Source: Holophagales bacterium (lineage in GTDB: Bacteria > Acidobacteriota > Thermoanaerobaculia > UBA5066). Taken from it: 64,000 nt of DNA. Made by a program: the position numbers and the translations under genes. The DNA is taken from contig JADJVF010000038.1 in the NCBI GenBank assembly GCA_016716705.1, positions 1 to 64,000 on the forward strand, in the 5' to 3' direction. The notes under the pieces are model-generated. The model was not told where the DNA came from. It did not search any database and was given only the letters and a program-made list of their open reading frames with translations. The first letter of the stretch is position 1. Every line of letters starts with the position of its first letter. Below are positions 33,666-42,064 of the stretch, in pieces.

Positions 33666-34706
33666 ATGAAAAGCCGCTCCCGCGCTGCCGCCTCCACGCG
33701 GCTGTTCCTTCCTTCGCTCGCCCTCCTCCTCGCGGGGGCCCTCCCCGCCCGCGCACAGGTCGTCGTGAAGATGGCGACGCTCGTCCCCGACGGCTCGAAG
33801 TACCACCTCATCCTCAAGGAAATGCTGGAGAAGTGGAAGACGTCGACCCAGGGGCGGGTCACCGCGCGTCTCTACCCCGGGAGCGTCGCGGGCGACGACC
33901 AGGACGTCGTCCGCAAGATGCGCCTCGGGAGCCTGAACGCCGGCCTCCTGACGAGCTCCGGCGTCTCGGCCGTCGACCCGTCGGTCATGGCCCTTCAGAT
34001 CCCGATGCTCTACTCCTCGTACGAGGAGATCGACCACGTCCTCTCGGTGATGGGGCCGAGGCTCGAGGCCTCGATGGCCTCGAAGGGTTTCGTCGTCCTC
34101 GCCTGGGCCGACGGCGGCTGGGTCCGCTTCTTCACGAAGACACCGGTGCGCACGCCGGACGAGCTGAAGCCGCTCAAGCTCTTCGCCTGGGGGAACGACA
34201 CGGACGCCCTCGAGATCTGGAAAGGGGCCGGCTTCAACCCGGTCCCGCTTCCCTCGACGGAGATCTCCACGGCGCTCCAGACCGGCCTCGTCTCGGCCCT
34301 CCCGTCGCCGCCGACCGCCGCCGTCCTCCTCCAGTGGTACCAGCACGCGAAGTACATGACCGACGTGAAGTGGGGGCTCCTGCTCGGCGCGATGCTCGTC
34401 AACAAGAGCACCTGGGACAAGATCTCGGCGGAGGACCAGGCCTCGCTCCGCGCGGCCGCCGCCGAGGCGGGCGCGCGCCTCCGCGCCGAGGCCCGGACCT
34501 CCGAGGAGCGCGACATCGCGGCGATGAAGGCGCGGGGCCTGAACGTCGTCGCCGTCGACGCGAAGGCCGAGGCCCTCTGGCGGACCGCCGCCGAGGCGGC
34601 CTACCCGAAGGTTCGCGGGAAGATCGTCCCCGAGGCGTCGTTCGACGAGGCTCGGAGGATCCTCGCCGACTACCGCGCCAAGAAGGCGACGGCGCCGAAG
34701 AAGTGA
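33666..34706 (+). CDS. dctP: TRAP transporter substrate-binding protein (DctP-like)
   Basis: A 346-residue periplasmic protein. The signal peptide spans about 1-30 (TRLFLPSLALLLAGALPARA). The DctP fold follows: VVVKMATLVPDGSKYHLILKEMLEKW, RVTARLYPGSVAGDDQDVVRKMRLGSLNAGLLT and the LKLFAWGNDTDALEIWKGAGFNPVPL segment, where family members usually carry a ligand-binding Arg. Gene order TatT-DctP-DctQM marks the TatT-linked TRAP class. The ligand is unknown; relatives with TatT bind hydrophobic or lactate-like ligands. The gene ends in a GTGA overlap with the transporter gene. Confidence 0.88.
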   Translation: MKSRSRAAASTRLFLPSLALLLAGALPARAQVVVKMATLVPDGSKYHLILKEMLEKWKTSTQGRVTARLYPGSVAGDDQDVVRKMRLGSLNAGLLTSSGVSAVDPSVMALQIPMLYSSYEEIDHVLSVMGPRLEASMASKGFVVLAWADGGWVRFFTKTPVRTPDELKPLKLFAWGNDTDALEIWKGAGFNPVPLPSTEISTALQTGLVSALPSPPTAAVLLQWYQHAKYMTDVKWGLLLGAMLVNKSTWDKISAEDQASLRAAAAEAGARLRAEARTSEERDIAAMKARGLNVVAVDAKAEALWRTAAEAAYPKVRGKIVPEASFDEARRILADYRAKKATAPKK

Positions 34707-36520
34707 ACGCCGGCGCCGTCCTTCGACGAAGCGAGCAGGGGCTCCTCGTCGCGGCGCTTGCCGTTGCGACGGTCCTCCCCCTCGTCGACGCACTGGGACG
34801 CCCGCTTGGCGGGTTCCACGTCCCCGGAGCAGGTTCGATCCTCCAGCTCGTCACGCTCTGGACCGCCTTCGTCGGCGGACTCCTCGCGACCCGCGAAGGG
34901 ACGCACCTGACCCTGTCCACCGCCGAGCTCCTCGGCAGCGGCCGCGCCCGCCGGCTCGCGCGACTCTTCGCCCTCTCCGTGGCGGCCGCGGTCTGCGCGG
35001 TTCTCGCCTGGGCGAGCGTCGGCCTCGTGAGGGCCGACAGGGAGCAGGGAAAGATCCTCTCCTTCGGCCTGCCCGAGTGGGTCGCCGAGACGATCATGCC
35101 CGCCGCCCTCCTGCTGATGGCGGTGCGGTTCGCCTGGAGTGCGTCGGAAGGGACGCGAGGACGCATCGCGGCCCTCGTGACGCTCGCATCCCCCTTCCTG
35201 CTGTCGTTCGTACCCGAAGCGGCCGCCCCGAGGCTCGTCCTGCCGCTCGCCGCGCTCATCCTCCTCGCCGCACTTCTCGGAGCGCCGGTCTTCGTGGCGA
35301 TGGGGGGCCTCGCGCTCCTTCTCTTCTGGAAGGACGCCGTGCCGGTTGCCGCGGTCTCCGCCGAGGTCTACCGCCTCATCTCCTCGCCGACCCTCCCGGC
35401 GATTCCACTCCTGACCGCCGCGGGGTACATCCTGGCGGAGGGCGGCGCCTCGACGCGCCTCGTCCGCTTCTTCCGCGCTCTCTTCGGCTGGATGCCGGGC
35501 GGCCTCGCGGTGATGGTCGCGGCGGTCTGCGCCCTCTTCACGACGTTCACGGGCGGCTCGGGCGTGACGATCATCGCCCTCGGCGGCCTCGTCTACCCGA
35601 TCCTCCGCGACGACGGCTACCCCGAGGGGTTCTCCCTCGGCCTCGTGACGGCCTCCGGAAGCCTCGGCCTCCTCTTCGCGCCGTCGCTTCCCGTCATCCT
35701 CTACAGCGTCGTCGCGTCGGTCCCGGCCGACTCGCTTTTCATCGCGGGCCTCGTTCCGGGACTCCTGCTCGTCGTCCTGACGGCGGCGTGGGGCATCCGG
35801 CAGGGGCTCCGGCTCGACGCGGCGGGCCGCCAGAGGCCCCGCTTCCAGCTGCGCGAGCTGGCGGCCTCGTTCTGGCAGGCGAAATGGGAACTGGCGCTGC
35901 CGGTCCTCGTCATCGTCCTCTTCGCGAGCGGCTTTTCGTCGATGGTCGAGGCGTCGGCTGCGGCGTGCGCCTACGCCGCCGTCGTCGAGTGCTTCATCAC
36001 CCGCGACATCCACCCCTTCCGGCAGCTCCCCGGGGTCCTCGTGAAGGCGGGAGCGCTCATGGGCGCCGTCCTCATCCTCCTCTCGGTCGCCATGGGGCTG
36101 ACGAGCTGGCTCGTCGACGCGCAGGTCCCGACGGCGCTCCTGGACTGGGTGAAGCTCCACGTCTCCTCGCCGCTCGTCTTCCTTCTCGTCCTGAACGTGA
36201 TCCTGCTCGTCCTCGGGAGCGTCCTCGAGATCTACTCGGCCATCGTCATACTGGCGCCGCTCGTCGCGCCGATGGGGGCCGCGTTCGGGATCGACCCGAT
36301 CCACCTCGGCGTCATCTTCCTGGCAAACCTCGAGCTCGGCTTCCTCTTCCCGCCGGTCGGGCTCAACCTCTTCCTCTCCTCGTCGCGCTTCGGCGTCCCG
36401 CTGCCGAAGCTCTACCGCCACGTCGTGCCGTTCCTCCTGATCCTCGGCGCGGGCGTCCTCCTCATCACCTACGTCCCGGCGATGTCGACGGGGATCCTCT
36501 CGCTGCTCGGGAAGAGGTAG
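34703..36520 (+). CDS. TRAP transporter fused DctQ-DctM permease
   Basis: A 605-residue membrane protein from GTG at 34703. The first about 160 residues hold four hydrophobic helices of the DctQ small subunit (GAGSILQLVTLWTAFVGGLLATREGTHL). The rest carries the DctM domain with about 12 helices and its conserved features (TFTGGSGVTIIALGGLVYPIL, YPEGFSLGLVTASGSLGLLFAPSLPVILY, PPVGLNLFLSSSRF). One-polypeptide QM fusions are known in TRAP systems. It imports a substrate, usually an organic anion, driven by a sodium gradient in the family. Overlaps dctP by 4 bases. A strong terminator follows at 36574. Confidence 0.88.
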   Translation: MNAGAVLRRSEQGLLVAALAVATVLPLVDALGRPLGGFHVPGAGSILQLVTLWTAFVGGLLATREGTHLTLSTAELLGSGRARRLARLFALSVAAAVCAVLAWASVGLVRADREQGKILSFGLPEWVAETIMPAALLLMAVRFAWSASEGTRGRIAALVTLASPFLLSFVPEAAAPRLVLPLAALILLAALLGAPVFVAMGGLALLLFWKDAVPVAAVSAEVYRLISSPTLPAIPLLTAAGYILAEGGASTRLVRFFRALFGWMPGGLAVMVAAVCALFTTFTGGSGVTIIALGGLVYPILRDDGYPEGFSLGLVTASGSLGLLFAPSLPVILYSVVASVPADSLFIAGLVPGLLLVVLTAAWGIRQGLRLDAAGRQRPRFQLRELAASFWQAKWELALPVLVIVLFASGFSSMVEASAAACAYAAVVECFITRDIHPFRQLPGVLVKAGALMGAVLILLSVAMGLTSWLVDAQVPTALLDWVKLHVSSPLVFLLVLNVILLVLGSVLEIYSAIVILAPLVAPMGAAFGIDPIHLGVIFLANLELGFLFPPVGLNLFLSSSRFGVPLPKLYRHVVPFLLILGAGVLLITYVPAMSTGILSLLGKR

Positions 36521-36573
36521 ACGCGGTGGATCGGCAGAATGGACCGGACCGGTCGAAGCGGGAGGAACGCGAG

Positions 36574-36603
36574 GGGCCGCGGGCGCCCTGGCGCCCGCGG
36601 CCC
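36574..36603. terminator. Strong hairpin terminator between convergent operons
   Basis: A near-perfect GC inverted repeat, GGGCCGCGGGCG with CGCCCGCGGCCC, separated by a short loop (total 30 bases). It lies between the ends of the dctQM and phosphate acetyltransferase genes. It can serve both directions. Confidence 0.75.
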
Positions 36604-36617
36604 TCCGGCAAACTCTG

Positions 36618-38783
36618 CTAGACGGTCCCCGACTTCGCCCGCGCGGCCTGCTGGGCCTGGATCGCGGTGAGGTTGATCGTGAAGACGATGTCCTCCACGA
36701 GGCAGCCGCGGGAGAGGTCGTTCACCGGCTTGGCGAGGCCCTGGAGCATCGGCCCGATGCTGACGACGTTCGCCGAGCGCTGGACCGCCTTGTAGGTGAC
36801 GTTACCGGTGTTCAGGTCGGGGAAGATGAGGACGGTCGCCTTTCCGGCGACGGCCGACTTCGGCGCTTTGAGCCGCGCGACGTCTGGCATCACCGCCGCG
36901 TCGTACTGGAGCGGGCCGTCGAGGGCGAGGTCGGGGCGCAGCTCGCGCGCGATCCGCGTCGCCTCCTTCACCTTCTCGACGTCCTCGCCGGTGCCGCTCG
37001 CCCCGGTCGAGTACGACAGCATCGCGACGCGCGCCGGGACGCCGAAGGCGATGGCCGAGTCGGCGCTCTGGATCGCGATGTCGGCGAGCTCGGCCGCCGT
37101 CGGGTTCGGGTTCACGGCGCAGTCCCCGAAGACGAGGACCTGGTCGGGAAGGCACATGAAGAAGATGCTCGACACGAGGTTGCAGCCCGGGACGGTCTTG
37201 ATGATCTGGAGCGCCGGCCGGATCGTGTGGGCCGTCGTGTGGATCGCGCCGGAGACGAGGCCGTCGGCCTCGTTCAGCGCCATCATCATCGTCCCGACCA
37301 TGATCGGGTCCTGCAGCTCGGCCTCGGCCCGGTCGGGGGTCATCCCCTTGGCCTTCCGCCGTTCCACGAGCGCGTCGACGTAGCGGGGCGCGACCTCGAC
37401 GGGGTTCACGATCTCGACCGAGGTGGGAAGGGTGACTCCCTGCCGGGCTGCGACGTCCCGTATCTCGTCGGGGTTGCCGAGGAGGACACACCTCGCGATG
37501 CCGCGGGAGGCGACGATCGCGGCGGCCGCCACCGTGCGCGGTTCAGCCCCCTCGGGAAGGACGATCCGTTTCACGTCTTCCCGGGCCGTCTCGATGAGGC
37601 GGTGGCGGAAGGCGGGCGGGGAAAGACGTGGCACGCGCGCCGGCTTGGCGAAGGCGCGGGCCCAGGCGAGGTCGACGTAGTCGGCGACGTAGCTCATCGT
37701 CTTCTCGACGCGCTCGGCGTCGTCGACCGGGATCGTCGGGTTCATCGAGGCGACGTGCGTGGCGGAGCGGTAGCTCGAGGTCTGCACCTGCAGGAGCGGG
37801 AGGCCGGCGTCGAAGACCTTCCGGCAGAGGTCGAGGACGCGCCGGTCGGGGGCGAGGCCGCCCGTCAGGACGAGGCCCGCGAGCGGCGTGCCGCTCTGGA
37901 CCGTCATCGCGGCGGCGAGGATGATGTCGCTCCGGTCGCCCGGCGTGATGACGAGCGTCCCCGGCTTCATGGCCTTGAGCGCGTTCGGGACGGTCATCGC
38001 GCAGACCGCGACGTCCTTCACGCGCCGGGTCCGGGCCTCGCCCGGGAAGAGGACCTGGGCGTGGAGCGCGTCGCCGATGTCCTTCACGCGCGGCGCCATC
38101 AGGTCCGAGTTGCACGGGACGATCGCGATCGGGCGGAGCCCCTCGGCCTCGAGCGCCGCGCGGTGCTCCTTCAGGCACGCCTCCGAGAGCCCGGGAACGG
38201 CGCACCCCGAGCAGCCGGCGGAGCCCGGTCCGAAGGAATCGGTGTCGACCTCGCCGGGATCCCCCTTCCGCTCGCAGATCCTGTTCAGGATGCAGCCGAC
38301 GATTCGTCCCTCGGAGAGGGCGCCGAAGCCCCGGGCCGCGATGGCGACCGTCTCGGCCAGCTCGACCGCCGTCTGGTCGGAAGGTGCGGCGACGAGGACG
38401 AGCTCGGCGTCGAGCGCCTTCAGCATCAGCGCATTCACGCGCGTGGAGTGGACCATTCCCATCTCGGGGTGCATCCCCTGGACGATCAGGACGTCGACGT
38501 CCTCGCCCGCCTGGTCGGCGATGGCGACGACGCGCTCCATGAGCGTCTGGTCGTCGCCCGCGGCGAGAAGGCCTTCGGCCTCCCCGCGCGGGACGGCCGG
38601 CGGAATGGCGAAGTGGGCGCCGAGGGAGAGGAGCGGGATCGTGTGGTCGGGCTCGCGGTTCGCGACCGGCTTGGCGAAGGCGACGCGGATTCCCTCGCGG
38701 TCGAGGGCGCGGACGATGCCGAGGCAGGCGGTCGTGATGCCGACGCCGCGGCCGGCGGGGGCGACGAGGACGGTCGTGCGCAT
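36618..38783 (-). CDS. pta: Phosphate acetyltransferase, long form
   Basis: A 721-residue enzyme interconverting acetyl-CoA and acetyl phosphate, paired with the acetate kinase upstream. An N-terminal P-loop-type domain (LVAPAGRGVGITTACLGIVRAL) is followed by a DRTGG-type domain (PGTLVITPGDRSDIILAAAMTVQSG) and the C-terminal catalytic PTA_PTB domain (VLPEGAEPRTVAAAAIVASRG, ADGLVSGAIHTTAHTIRPALQI, VFGDCAVNPNPTAAELADIAIQSADS). Length matches E. coli-type Pta (about 714). ATG at 38783 follows AAAGGAAAGAAGG closely. Together with ackA it conserves energy from acetyl-CoA by substrate-level phosphorylation; korAB upstream could supply acyl-CoA. Confidence 0.94.
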   Translation of the reverse strand: MRTTVLVAPAGRGVGITTACLGIVRALDREGIRVAFAKPVANREPDHTIPLLSLGAHFAIPPAVPRGEAEGLLAAGDDQTLMERVVAIADQAGEDVDVLIVQGMHPEMGMVHSTRVNALMLKALDAELVLVAAPSDQTAVELAETVAIAARGFGALSEGRIVGCILNRICERKGDPGEVDTDSFGPGSAGCSGCAVPGLSEACLKEHRAALEAEGLRPIAIVPCNSDLMAPRVKDIGDALHAQVLFPGEARTRRVKDVAVCAMTVPNALKAMKPGTLVITPGDRSDIILAAAMTVQSGTPLAGLVLTGGLAPDRRVLDLCRKVFDAGLPLLQVQTSSYRSATHVASMNPTIPVDDAERVEKTMSYVADYVDLAWARAFAKPARVPRLSPPAFRHRLIETAREDVKRIVLPEGAEPRTVAAAAIVASRGIARCVLLGNPDEIRDVAARQGVTLPTSVEIVNPVEVAPRYVDALVERRKAKGMTPDRAEAELQDPIMVGTMMMALNEADGLVSGAIHTTAHTIRPALQIIKTVPGCNLVSSIFFMCLPDQVLVFGDCAVNPNPTAAELADIAIQSADSAIAFGVPARVAMLSYSTGASGTGEDVEKVKEATRIARELRPDLALDGPLQYDAAVMPDVARLKAPKSAVAGKATVLIFPDLNTGNVTYKAVQRSANVVSIGPMLQGLAKPVNDLSRGCLVEDIVFTINLTAIQAQQAARAKSGTV

Positions 38784-38806
38784 GGTGTCCTTCTTTCCTT
38801 TCCGCT

Positions 38807-39991
38807 TCAGGCCCCGCGGGCGATCCGTTCGGCGTCCTCGGCGATCATCAGCTCCTCGTTCGTCGGGACGATCAGGGCCTGGGGCCTTTCGCCGGTCGTG
38901 ATTCGTCCTCCCTGCGCGCGACCGTGGGTCGCATTCGCCGCAGCGTCGAGCGTCAGGCCGAGGAACCCGAGGCGCGCGATCGTCATCTGGCGGACCGTCG
39001 TCGAGTTCTCTCCGATGCCGCCCGTGAAGACGAGCGCGTCGAGACGGCCCAGCGGCACCACGAGCGCCGCGATCGCCTTGGCGAGACCGTAGCAGAAGAG
39101 GTCGAGGGCGAGCTTCGCCCTCTCGTTCCCTCCGGCCGCCGCCTCTTCGACCGTCCGCATGTCGTTCGAGAGCCCCGAGACGCCGAGGAGGCCCGACTTC
39201 TTGTTCAGGATGTCCAGGATCTCCTTCGGGTGCCTGCCCATCGCATCGGCGACGTGGCCGATGATCGCCGGGTCGATCGAGCCGCTGCGGGTCCCCATCA
39301 TGAGTCCCTCGAGCGGGGTCAGCCCCATCGTCGTGTCGACGCTCTTCCCGTTCTTCACCGCCGCGCAGGAGCAGCCGTTCCCGAGGTGAGCCGTCACGAT
39401 CCCGTGGTCGTTCGCGGGGAGCCCCAGGAGGCGTACGGCCTCGCGGGCCACGAAGCGGTGGCTCGTCCCGTGGAAGCCGTAGCGACGGACGCCGTACTTC
39501 TCGAGCCACTCGTGCGGCACCGGGTAGGTGTAGGCGACCGGCGGCATCGTCTGGTGGAAGGCGGTGTCGAAGACGCCGACCTGCAGGAGCCCCGGGAAGA
39601 GGTTCTGCGCGATCCGGATGCCGACGAGGTTCGGCGGGTTGTGGAGCGGGCCGAGGGGGATGCACTCCTCGACCTTCGCGATGACCTCCGGAGTGATCGC
39701 CATGGAGCCCGCGAACTTCGAGCCGCCGTGGACGACGCGGTGCCCCACCGCGAGGAGGCCGTCGGCGAGGCCGAGCTCGCGGAGAACGTCGACGATTGCG
39801 TGGAGCGCCTCGTCGTGGAGCGCGCCGGCGATCGGCTTCGAGCTCTTCGCGCCGTTGCGCTTGACGTCGAGGGAGGCCTCGGGGGAGCCGAGCCTCTGGG
39901 CGATGCCCGAGACGTGCTCGACGGAGGTGTCGGGGTCGATGACCGCGAACTTGAGGGACGAGGATCCGCAGTTGAGGACGAGTACGTTCAT
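38807..39991 (-). CDS. ackA: Acetate kinase
   Basis: A 394-residue enzyme making ATP from acetyl phosphate. ASKHA motifs are complete: NCGSSSLKFAVI at the N-terminus, GHRVVHGG, FDTAFHQTMP, YGFHGTSHRFV, VTAHLGNGCSCAA, GTRSGSIDP and FTGGIGENS. ATG at 39991 gives the standard start MNVLVLNCG with GAAGAAGGG upstream. pta follows 23 bases later, so the operon order is ackA-pta. The 292 bases upstream (39992-40283) contain only a possible TATGAT -10 on minus at 40163-40168; no other feature was found there. Confidence 0.96.
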   Translation of the reverse strand: MNVLVLNCGSSSLKFAVIDPDTSVEHVSGIAQRLGSPEASLDVKRNGAKSSKPIAGALHDEALHAIVDVLRELGLADGLLAVGHRVVHGGSKFAGSMAITPEVIAKVEECIPLGPLHNPPNLVGIRIAQNLFPGLLQVGVFDTAFHQTMPPVAYTYPVPHEWLEKYGVRRYGFHGTSHRFVAREAVRLLGLPANDHGIVTAHLGNGCSCAAVKNGKSVDTTMGLTPLEGLMMGTRSGSIDPAIIGHVADAMGRHPKEILDILNKKSGLLGVSGLSNDMRTVEEAAAGGNERAKLALDLFCYGLAKAIAALVVPLGRLDALVFTGGIGENSTTVRQMTIARLGFLGLTLDAAANATHGRAQGGRITTGERPQALIVPTNEELMIAEDAERIARGA

Positions 39992-40283
39992 GCCCTTCTT
40001 CCCGTTCCGGAGGGTGTCGGCCGAGGCCGCCGGGAAGAGCTCTCCCCCGCGTTCGTCCGAGCAGCGTTCCGGCGTGTCGTTCTGGTTCTGATGGCGTCTC
40101 CGGTGTTGCCTCCCCACACCCGCCGGAAACCACTTCCGGGGCGCTTAGAAGGCCAGCGGGGCATCATAACGCGCTGCGTTGCGGCGGGCGAGCCTCGTGT
40201 CCTTCGCCGTCGAGGATTTCTCGGAAATCGCGGTTCCGGGAACCGGACGGCTCCGCGCGGGTCTCAGGGAGCGGAGGACTTCG

Positions 40284-41087
40284 ATGAGAACGCAGATCGC
40301 CGCCGCCCTGACCTTCGCCCTCGCCGCCGCCGCCCCGGCCGATGCCGCGGCCCGGGGAGGGTTCGAGCTCTCCGTCCTCGTCGACGGCGCGCCGCGCCCC
40401 GAGTTCCACAAGGGCGGGACCGTCTACGTGGAGGCGCTGAGAGGGCGAGAGTACGCGCTCCGCATCACGAACCCCCTCGGAGTTCGCGTCGGCGTCGCCC
40501 TGGCCGTCGACGGGCTCAACACGGTCGACGCCACGCACCGCGACGCCGTCTCCGCGACGAAGTGGATCCTCGAGCCGTACCAGTCGATCGTCCTCGAGGG
40601 GTGGCAGGTGAACCTCTCCGACGCCCGCCGGTTCGTCTTCACGGGCGAGCGGGACTCCTACGGCGCCGCACTCGGGAAGACCGAGGACCTCGGCGTCCTC
40701 GAGGCGGTCTTCTTCCGCGAGAAGGCCTGCCGGCCGATTCCTGTGCTGCCGGAAGGATGCGGCTCCAGGGACGCCGCCGGGAGGCCTTCGAGCGGGGCTC
40801 CCGCGCCGAGGGCGAAGGGTGAGGCCGAAGCGTCGCGGCAGGAGAAGGCGGCGGCCTCGTCCCTCGCCGATGAGTACGCCGCGACGGGGATGGGCGACCG
40901 GACCCGCCACGACGTGACGCGCGTCGACCTCGACCTCGAACGCACGCCGGCGGCACGCCTCAGGATCCGCTACGAGTTCCGGCCCCAGCTCGTCCGGCTC
41001 GGAATCCTCCCCGCCGAGGACGACCGGCTCGCCCGGCGCGAGAGGGCGCGCGGCTTCGACCGCTTCTGCCCCGAGCCCGACCGCTGA
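40284..41087 (+). CDS. Secreted protein of unknown function
   Basis: A 267-residue protein with ATG 6 bases after GGAGG. A signal peptide (TQIAAALTFALAAAAPADA) covers about 3-22. The mature part opens with a beta-sandwich-like domain (LSVLVDGAPRPEFHKGGTVYVEALRGREYALRITNP, VGVALAVDGLNTVDA, KWILEPYQSIVLEGWQVNLSDARRFVF). This type of domain occurs in exported proteins of Acidobacteriota and Myxococcota and may sense or stabilise surface structures; its function is unknown. A low-complexity Ala/Glu-rich segment precedes a conserved C-terminal strand (RLRIRYEFRPQLVRLGILP). A terminator follows at 41117. Confidence 0.7.
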   Translation: MRTQIAAALTFALAAAAPADAAARGGFELSVLVDGAPRPEFHKGGTVYVEALRGREYALRITNPLGVRVGVALAVDGLNTVDATHRDAVSATKWILEPYQSIVLEGWQVNLSDARRFVFTGERDSYGAALGKTEDLGVLEAVFFREKACRPIPVLPEGCGSRDAAGRPSSGAPAPRAKGEAEASRQEKAAASSLADEYAATGMGDRTRHDVTRVDLDLERTPAARLRIRYEFRPQLVRLGILPAEDDRLARRERARGFDRFCPEPDR

Positions 41088-41116
41088 GCCTCCCGCTCCC
41101 CTCGGTCCCCGGGTCC

Positions 41117-41150
41117 GCCCCGGAGCCTCGGCTTCGGGGCTCTTCTATTT
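41117..41150 (+). terminator. Intrinsic terminator
   Basis: GCCCCGGAGCC pairs with GGCTTCGGGGC around a tight loop (41117-41140), followed by the T-rich TCTTCTATTT. It ends transcription from the upstream plus-strand gene and overlaps the end of the convergent PilZ gene. Confidence 0.7.
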
Positions 41151-41468
41151 CAGGTCGCCCAGAAAACGGGAGTACTCCTCGAAATAGCCACCCAGAGCGA
41201 GGCAGAAGCCGCTCCCTCCCAGCTCGTCCGCGAGCGCCAGCGGGACGCGGCGCACGCGGACGACGGTCCCGCTGCAGTCGATCTTCTTCCCGTTCGGAAG
41301 GTGCAGCGTCGTCCGGAGCTTTTCGCCGAGCTTCGGCACGTACTGGCTCGAGATGGAGAGACCCGTGTGGGAGATGTCCCAGGTGAAACCCGAGGCGGTC
41401 CGGCCCTCCACATGGATGTCGAGGAGGATTCGCTTCTTCCATCTCGAGAACGTCCGTTTCTCGTTCAT
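41145..41468 (-). CDS. PilZ-domain protein
   Basis: A 107-residue single-domain protein. The Arg-rich start (NEKRTFSRWKKRILLDI) fits the RxxxR c-di-GMP-binding loop, and TWDISHTGLSIS fits the D/NxSxxG motif that follows in the PilZ barrel. The rest (GEKLRTTLHLPNGKKIDCSGTVVRVRR) is the expected beta barrel. RxxxR reads as RWKKR here. It is a likely receptor for c-di-GMP; a diguanylate cyclase is encoded at 28063. No output domain is fused, so it would act through a partner. Confidence 0.82.
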   Translation of the reverse strand: MNEKRTFSRWKKRILLDIHVEGRTASGFTWDISHTGLSISSQYVPKLGEKLRTTLHLPNGKKIDCSGTVVRVRRVPLALADELGGSGFCLALGGYFEEYSRFLGDLK

Positions 41469-41574
41469 GGTTCCCCCGACGAACAGCCCTGGAACCGCCA
41501 GCTGCCTGATCGAACTCGTCAGAGGATACAGAATTTCCCTCCAACTCCCTTGACCTCCGGTTTCGGCCTATATA

Positions 41575-41593
41575 CCCTACTACTCCTGTAGGG
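41575..41593. promoter_or_regulatory. Inverted repeat, candidate Rrf2 operator
   Basis: CCCTAC (41575-41580), 7 bases, then GTAGGG (41588-41593). It lies between a promoter-like region (TTGACC at 41550, TATACC at 41571, spacing 15) and the regulator start at 41600. A bound repressor would block transcription of the regulator and the sulfate operon. Confidence 0.5.
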
Positions 41594-41599
41594 ATACAT

Positions 41600-42064
41600 C
41601 TGAAAGTCTCCCAGCGCGGCCTCTATGCCCTCAAGGCGCTGATCCACCTCGCGGAGCGGTGGAACTCGGGGATCGTCTCGACTCGCGAGATCGCAGAGCA
41701 CGAGGAAATCCCCGAGAAGTTCCTCGAGGCGATCCTGCTGGCCCTCAAGAATGCCCGGATCGTGAAGAGCCGCAGGGGACGGGAGGGGGGCTACGAGCTT
41801 CGCCGCCCTCCCGCCGAGATCGTCGTCGGAGACGTCGTGAGGCTCCTCGACGGACCGCTCGCCCCGTTCGGCGATGCCGCCGAGCTCGCCCGCCTGGTGA
41901 AGACCGAGCCCCGCCACGCCGGGCTCTTCGACCTCTTCCTCGACGTTCGGAACGCTGCTGCCGCCATCCTCGACAACACCACACTGGCCGACCTCCTCGA
42001 ACGCGACCGGCGGATTCTCGTCGCCCGCCACGAGGAAGCGGACGCCCCACGGGAGCCGAAGTGA
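41600..42064 (+). CDS. Rrf2-family transcriptional regulator (apparent CTG start)
   Basis: A 154-residue DNA-binding protein. Translated from CTG at 41600, the N-terminus KVSQRGLYALKALIHLAERW aligns with the family start (MKVSxxGxYAL), and no ATG, GTG or TTG in frame lies between the preceding stop and this point. The winged helix continues with STREIAEHEEIPEKFLEAILLALKNARIVKSRRGREGGYEL. The three cluster cysteines of IscR-like members are absent, so a CymR-like role that senses cysteine or sulfide status is more likely. Its stop overlaps the start of the sulfate-binding protein gene (GTGA), so regulator and transporter are one unit. Confidence 0.75.
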   Translation: MKVSQRGLYALKALIHLAERWNSGIVSTREIAEHEEIPEKFLEAILLALKNARIVKSRRGREGGYELRRPPAEIVVGDVVRLLDGPLAPFGDAAELARLVKTEPRHAGLFDLFLDVRNAAAAILDNTTLADLLERDRRILVARHEEADAPREPK

